A stretch of DNA of 64,000 nt. It comes from Magnaporthiopsis rhizophila. Its lineage: Eukaryota > Ascomycota > Sordariomycetes > Magnaporthales > Magnaporthaceae. Shown piece after piece: positions 62,224-64,000 of this stretch. Each line of letters begins with the position of its first letter. The stretch's first letter is position 1. The stretch spans positions 1-64,000 of the forward strand of contig PYSS01000054.1 in the NCBI GenBank assembly GCA_003049465.1, in the 5' to 3' direction. The position numbers and the translations under genes were made by a program. Below the pieces are notes generated by a model. It was not told the origin of the DNA. It saw only the letters and a list, made by a program, of their open reading frames with translations, and did not search any database.

Positions 62224-62969
62224 CCCCAACGCCAACAGCGCCCAAGGCTAACAACCCGCCACCCCACTCAGCCGCCATCGATGCCTCCATGAGCCTCTTC
62301 ACCCTGGACGCCGGCCAAGTCGGCACGGCTTCCGAGACCAGCCTCCTCTCCCTTGTCACCCGGTGGCTGCCTTTGGCCGCCGAAACTTTTGGCTTGACCC
62401 CGGCACCCACCGCCGCCGGCTCTTCCTCCAAGGCCGTGCTGCTGCAGCCGTCGGCCGTCGAGGCCATGCTCAACGCCGTCTTCGACCTCGACGTTCGCCC
62501 CTTGGTCGTCGGCACCGACGACGCCCACGCCGCCGAGGCCCTGTCGGCGCTCGAGCCCTCGGCCCGCGCCCGCCTGCTCGCCCAGGCCGTCGCCGGCATC
62601 GTGTCCATCCTGCACCGGCTCGCGCTTCTCGTCGACTTCCATCAACAGCAGCAGCAGGAGCAGGCCGAGGTCACCCCGGCCGTGCTGGCCCGCGAGCTGC
62701 TCCACTTTTCCGAATCCCCGGCGCGAAGGAGGGTGCTGGACCGGCTCGAGCACCACTGCAGCGGCGTTTTTGGCGGCGCCTGCCTGATGGAGCGCGACCT
62801 GGCCGCCGTCATCCTGGCTGCTGTCAGCTGCGGCGACGTGCACTTCCAGCCGCCCGCGCACACGCCCTGCTTCGACGACTACGCGTCCGACGGCTTCGGC
62901 TGGAGCGAGGCCCGCCCTGCGAGTGACATGGGCGTGCCGTATGGGTTCACCATCATGGCGCTGAACTAG
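62073..62969 (+). CDS. Hypothetical protein, 267 aa, poly-A inside its intron
   Basis: Family not recognised. Exon 1 is 62073-62130 (MQSPSKQIVDDSALDKRCR) and exon 2 is 62224-62969. The intron has a GTAGGC donor and ends in AAAG, with phase 1 kept as G|CC, giving APTPTAPKANNPPPHSAAID. Reading straight through would insert about 30 lysines, which is less likely. The body is helical and Ala/Leu-rich: LLSLVTRWLPLAAETFGL, SAVEAMLNAVFDLDVRPLVV, LLAQAVAGIVSILHRLALLV, RRRVLDRLEHHCSGVFGGAC, followed by LAAVILAAVSCGDVHFQPP. Possibly a cytosolic all-alpha protein. The position of the first exon is less certain than exon 2; a start at 62289 (MSLFTLDAGQVG) is an alternative. Confidence 0.55.
62144..62222. 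repeat. A79 tract with one N at 62183
   Basis: 38 or more A on either side of an ambiguous base; length cannot be trusted. Confidence 0.95.
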
Positions 62970-63181
62970 GATGGGCGTTTGGTTCGTCGGTTTCTTCTGT
63001 TTTTTGTGTGTGGTTCTTGTTTGTGTGCATTGTACGAGGTCACGATGGGTAAAAATCTCCTATTCTCTGAGCGCGGCGTGATGGGTTTCCGGGAATTAGC
63101 TTCGGGCTATTTGTTTATATGGACGCATCAGCGGATCATAATGCCAGCATGAGTTCCCTTCCCGGCACACGACGTGGCCCG

Positions 63182-63758
63182 TCATGCCTGCGCGGCTTGC
63201 GGCTGGGCAGCAGCCTGCACGCTGGACTGCGCCTGGATGATGTCGCCCTTTTTCTTCTCCAGCTTGTCCTGGCCGTCGCTGATCTGCTTCTCTAGCCTCG
63301 CGCTGGGAAATGGGATCGTTAGTATTTTCTTGGGACCATTAGAGGGTGGCCAGGATTGTTTACATCTCCTTGGTGATGAAATCTATGCGGCCCTTGACGG
63401 TGCTGTCGGCCTCGACCTTTTCCTGCTTCAGCAAGATGGGGCCAGCGAGCTTGTAGATGGCCTCGTCATCCTTGAGCTTTGCAAACTCCTGTGGGTGGGG
63501 TTAGATACTGCCGTGCGTTGATGAGATGAAGGAAGAAGGTTCCATGCACACCTTCTCGACGCCCTTATTCTCCTGCAGCTGGGCCTCCAGCTTCTGCCTG
63601 GCCTGGATGGAGGTGTCGAGCTCTGAAACGCATAGGTTAGCATCTCACATCAATGCGGCTCGGTCAAGCACGTAAGTGAGGCCAAAAACCTACGCACCTG
63701 TTTGGATCTTCTTGTACTCCTCCGACAGGGCCTGCATCCGGGCCTGGATGTCCGACAT
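63182..63758 (-). CDS. YKE2: Prefoldin subunit 6, 125 aa
   Basis: Beta-type subunit of the hexameric prefoldin chaperone that hands actin and tubulin to the CCT chaperonin. Exons are 63698-63758, 63552-63622, 63364-63488 and 63182-63302; all three joints keep frame: MSDIQARMQALSEEYKKIQT, ELDTSIQARQKLEAQLQENK, EFAKLKDDEAIYKLAGPILL, KGRIDFITKEIARLEKQISD. Two long coiled-coil helices flank the short beta hairpin with the family motif YKLAGPILLKQ. Length and intron-rich structure are as usual for fungi. The Gln/Ala-rich end (SSVQAAAQPQAAQA) is a normal variable tail. Confidence 0.95.
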
Positions 63759-64000
63759 CTTGGAAGTTGGGCTCAAGAGCGAAACAGTAGCGAGGGATAG
63801 CTACTCCTTTGTCAGCTGGGAGAGTGATGGCCGACGTCGGCGTGGGCGATTATATCGTCCTGGCGGCGGGCAGATTTTGAGGAGGAGCCCGAGTGAGGGG
63901 TGTTGACGGCACGTTGGGCTAAATCGCGAGTTGGGAGCCCGCTAAACGCACTGAAAGCATCGCTAAAAGGAACGTGCAGCAGGCCCCACATGCATGCTAC
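63759..64000. promoter_or_regulatory. Prefoldin 6 upstream region
   Basis: 5' flank of the minus-strand prefoldin gene up to the window edge; no motif stands out. Confidence 0.4.

Noticed and set aside
62101..62292. Lysine-rich small proteins across the A tract
   Set aside because: Produced by the poly-A tract; the in-phase intron explains the region better.

Overview
This is nuclear DNA of a filamentous ascomycete (Pezizomycotina). The gene set points to Sordariomycetes, probably Sordariales. Genes carry short introns with GTAAGT/GTGAGT-type donors. The window mixes housekeeping eukaryotic genes (ribosomal proteins uL14 and eS21, a kinesin-8, SLX4, prefoldin 6, an AMSH-type deubiquitinase) with fungal accessory genes (HET domain, NACHT-WD40, highly reducing PKS, small secreted proteins). 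No tRNA, rRNA, CRISPR array or intact transposon was recognised.

Layout. 0-15 kb is conserved: RPL23/uL14 (cut by the left edge), kinesin-8, a Nudix hydrolase, SLX4 divergent from RPS21/eS21, and a CPD photolyase. 15.6-21.8 kb is accessory: a broken membrane-anchored beta-propeller lectin-like gene, a possible 54-residue protein, a beta-trefoil-like protein without a visible start, fragments of hypothetical genes, and a small secreted eight-cysteine protein. 22.6-30.2 kb holds a GW-rich disordered protein, an AMSH-like JAMM deubiquitinase and a DHA1-type MFS transporter. 30.3-40.4 kb looks like a nonself-recognition island: a fructosamine-3-kinase-like gene with a tandemly repeated tail, a 1641-residue hydrolase-NACHT-WD40 protein and a HET-domain gene. 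41-46.3 kb has a sugar transporter, a Gfo/Idh/MocA oxidoreductase decayed into two pieces and a small secreted lysine-rich protein. 46.7-57.5 kb has an alpha-kinase, an intronless highly reducing PKS (2522 aa) and a divergent alpha/beta-hydrolase that probably works with it. 60-60.7 kb encodes a secreted precursor with repeated Kex2-bounded peptides. Prefoldin 6 lies at the right edge.

How genes may work together. The PKS and the hydrolase share a 0.76 kb divergent promoter and form a small candidate biosynthetic locus. A diverged copy of the PKS 3' end, 2.2 kb beyond the PKS stop and fused to the oxidoreductase remnant, shows that this locus was duplicated and rearranged. The NLR, HET, lectin-like and trefoil genes suggest heterokaryon incompatibility or innate-immunity functions; this is inference from family membership.

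Quality caveat. Four accessory genes are each open except for one extra base (the lectin-like gene also has a stop codon), and N calls sit inside or near homopolymers. Sequencing or assembly error must be weighed against real gene decay.
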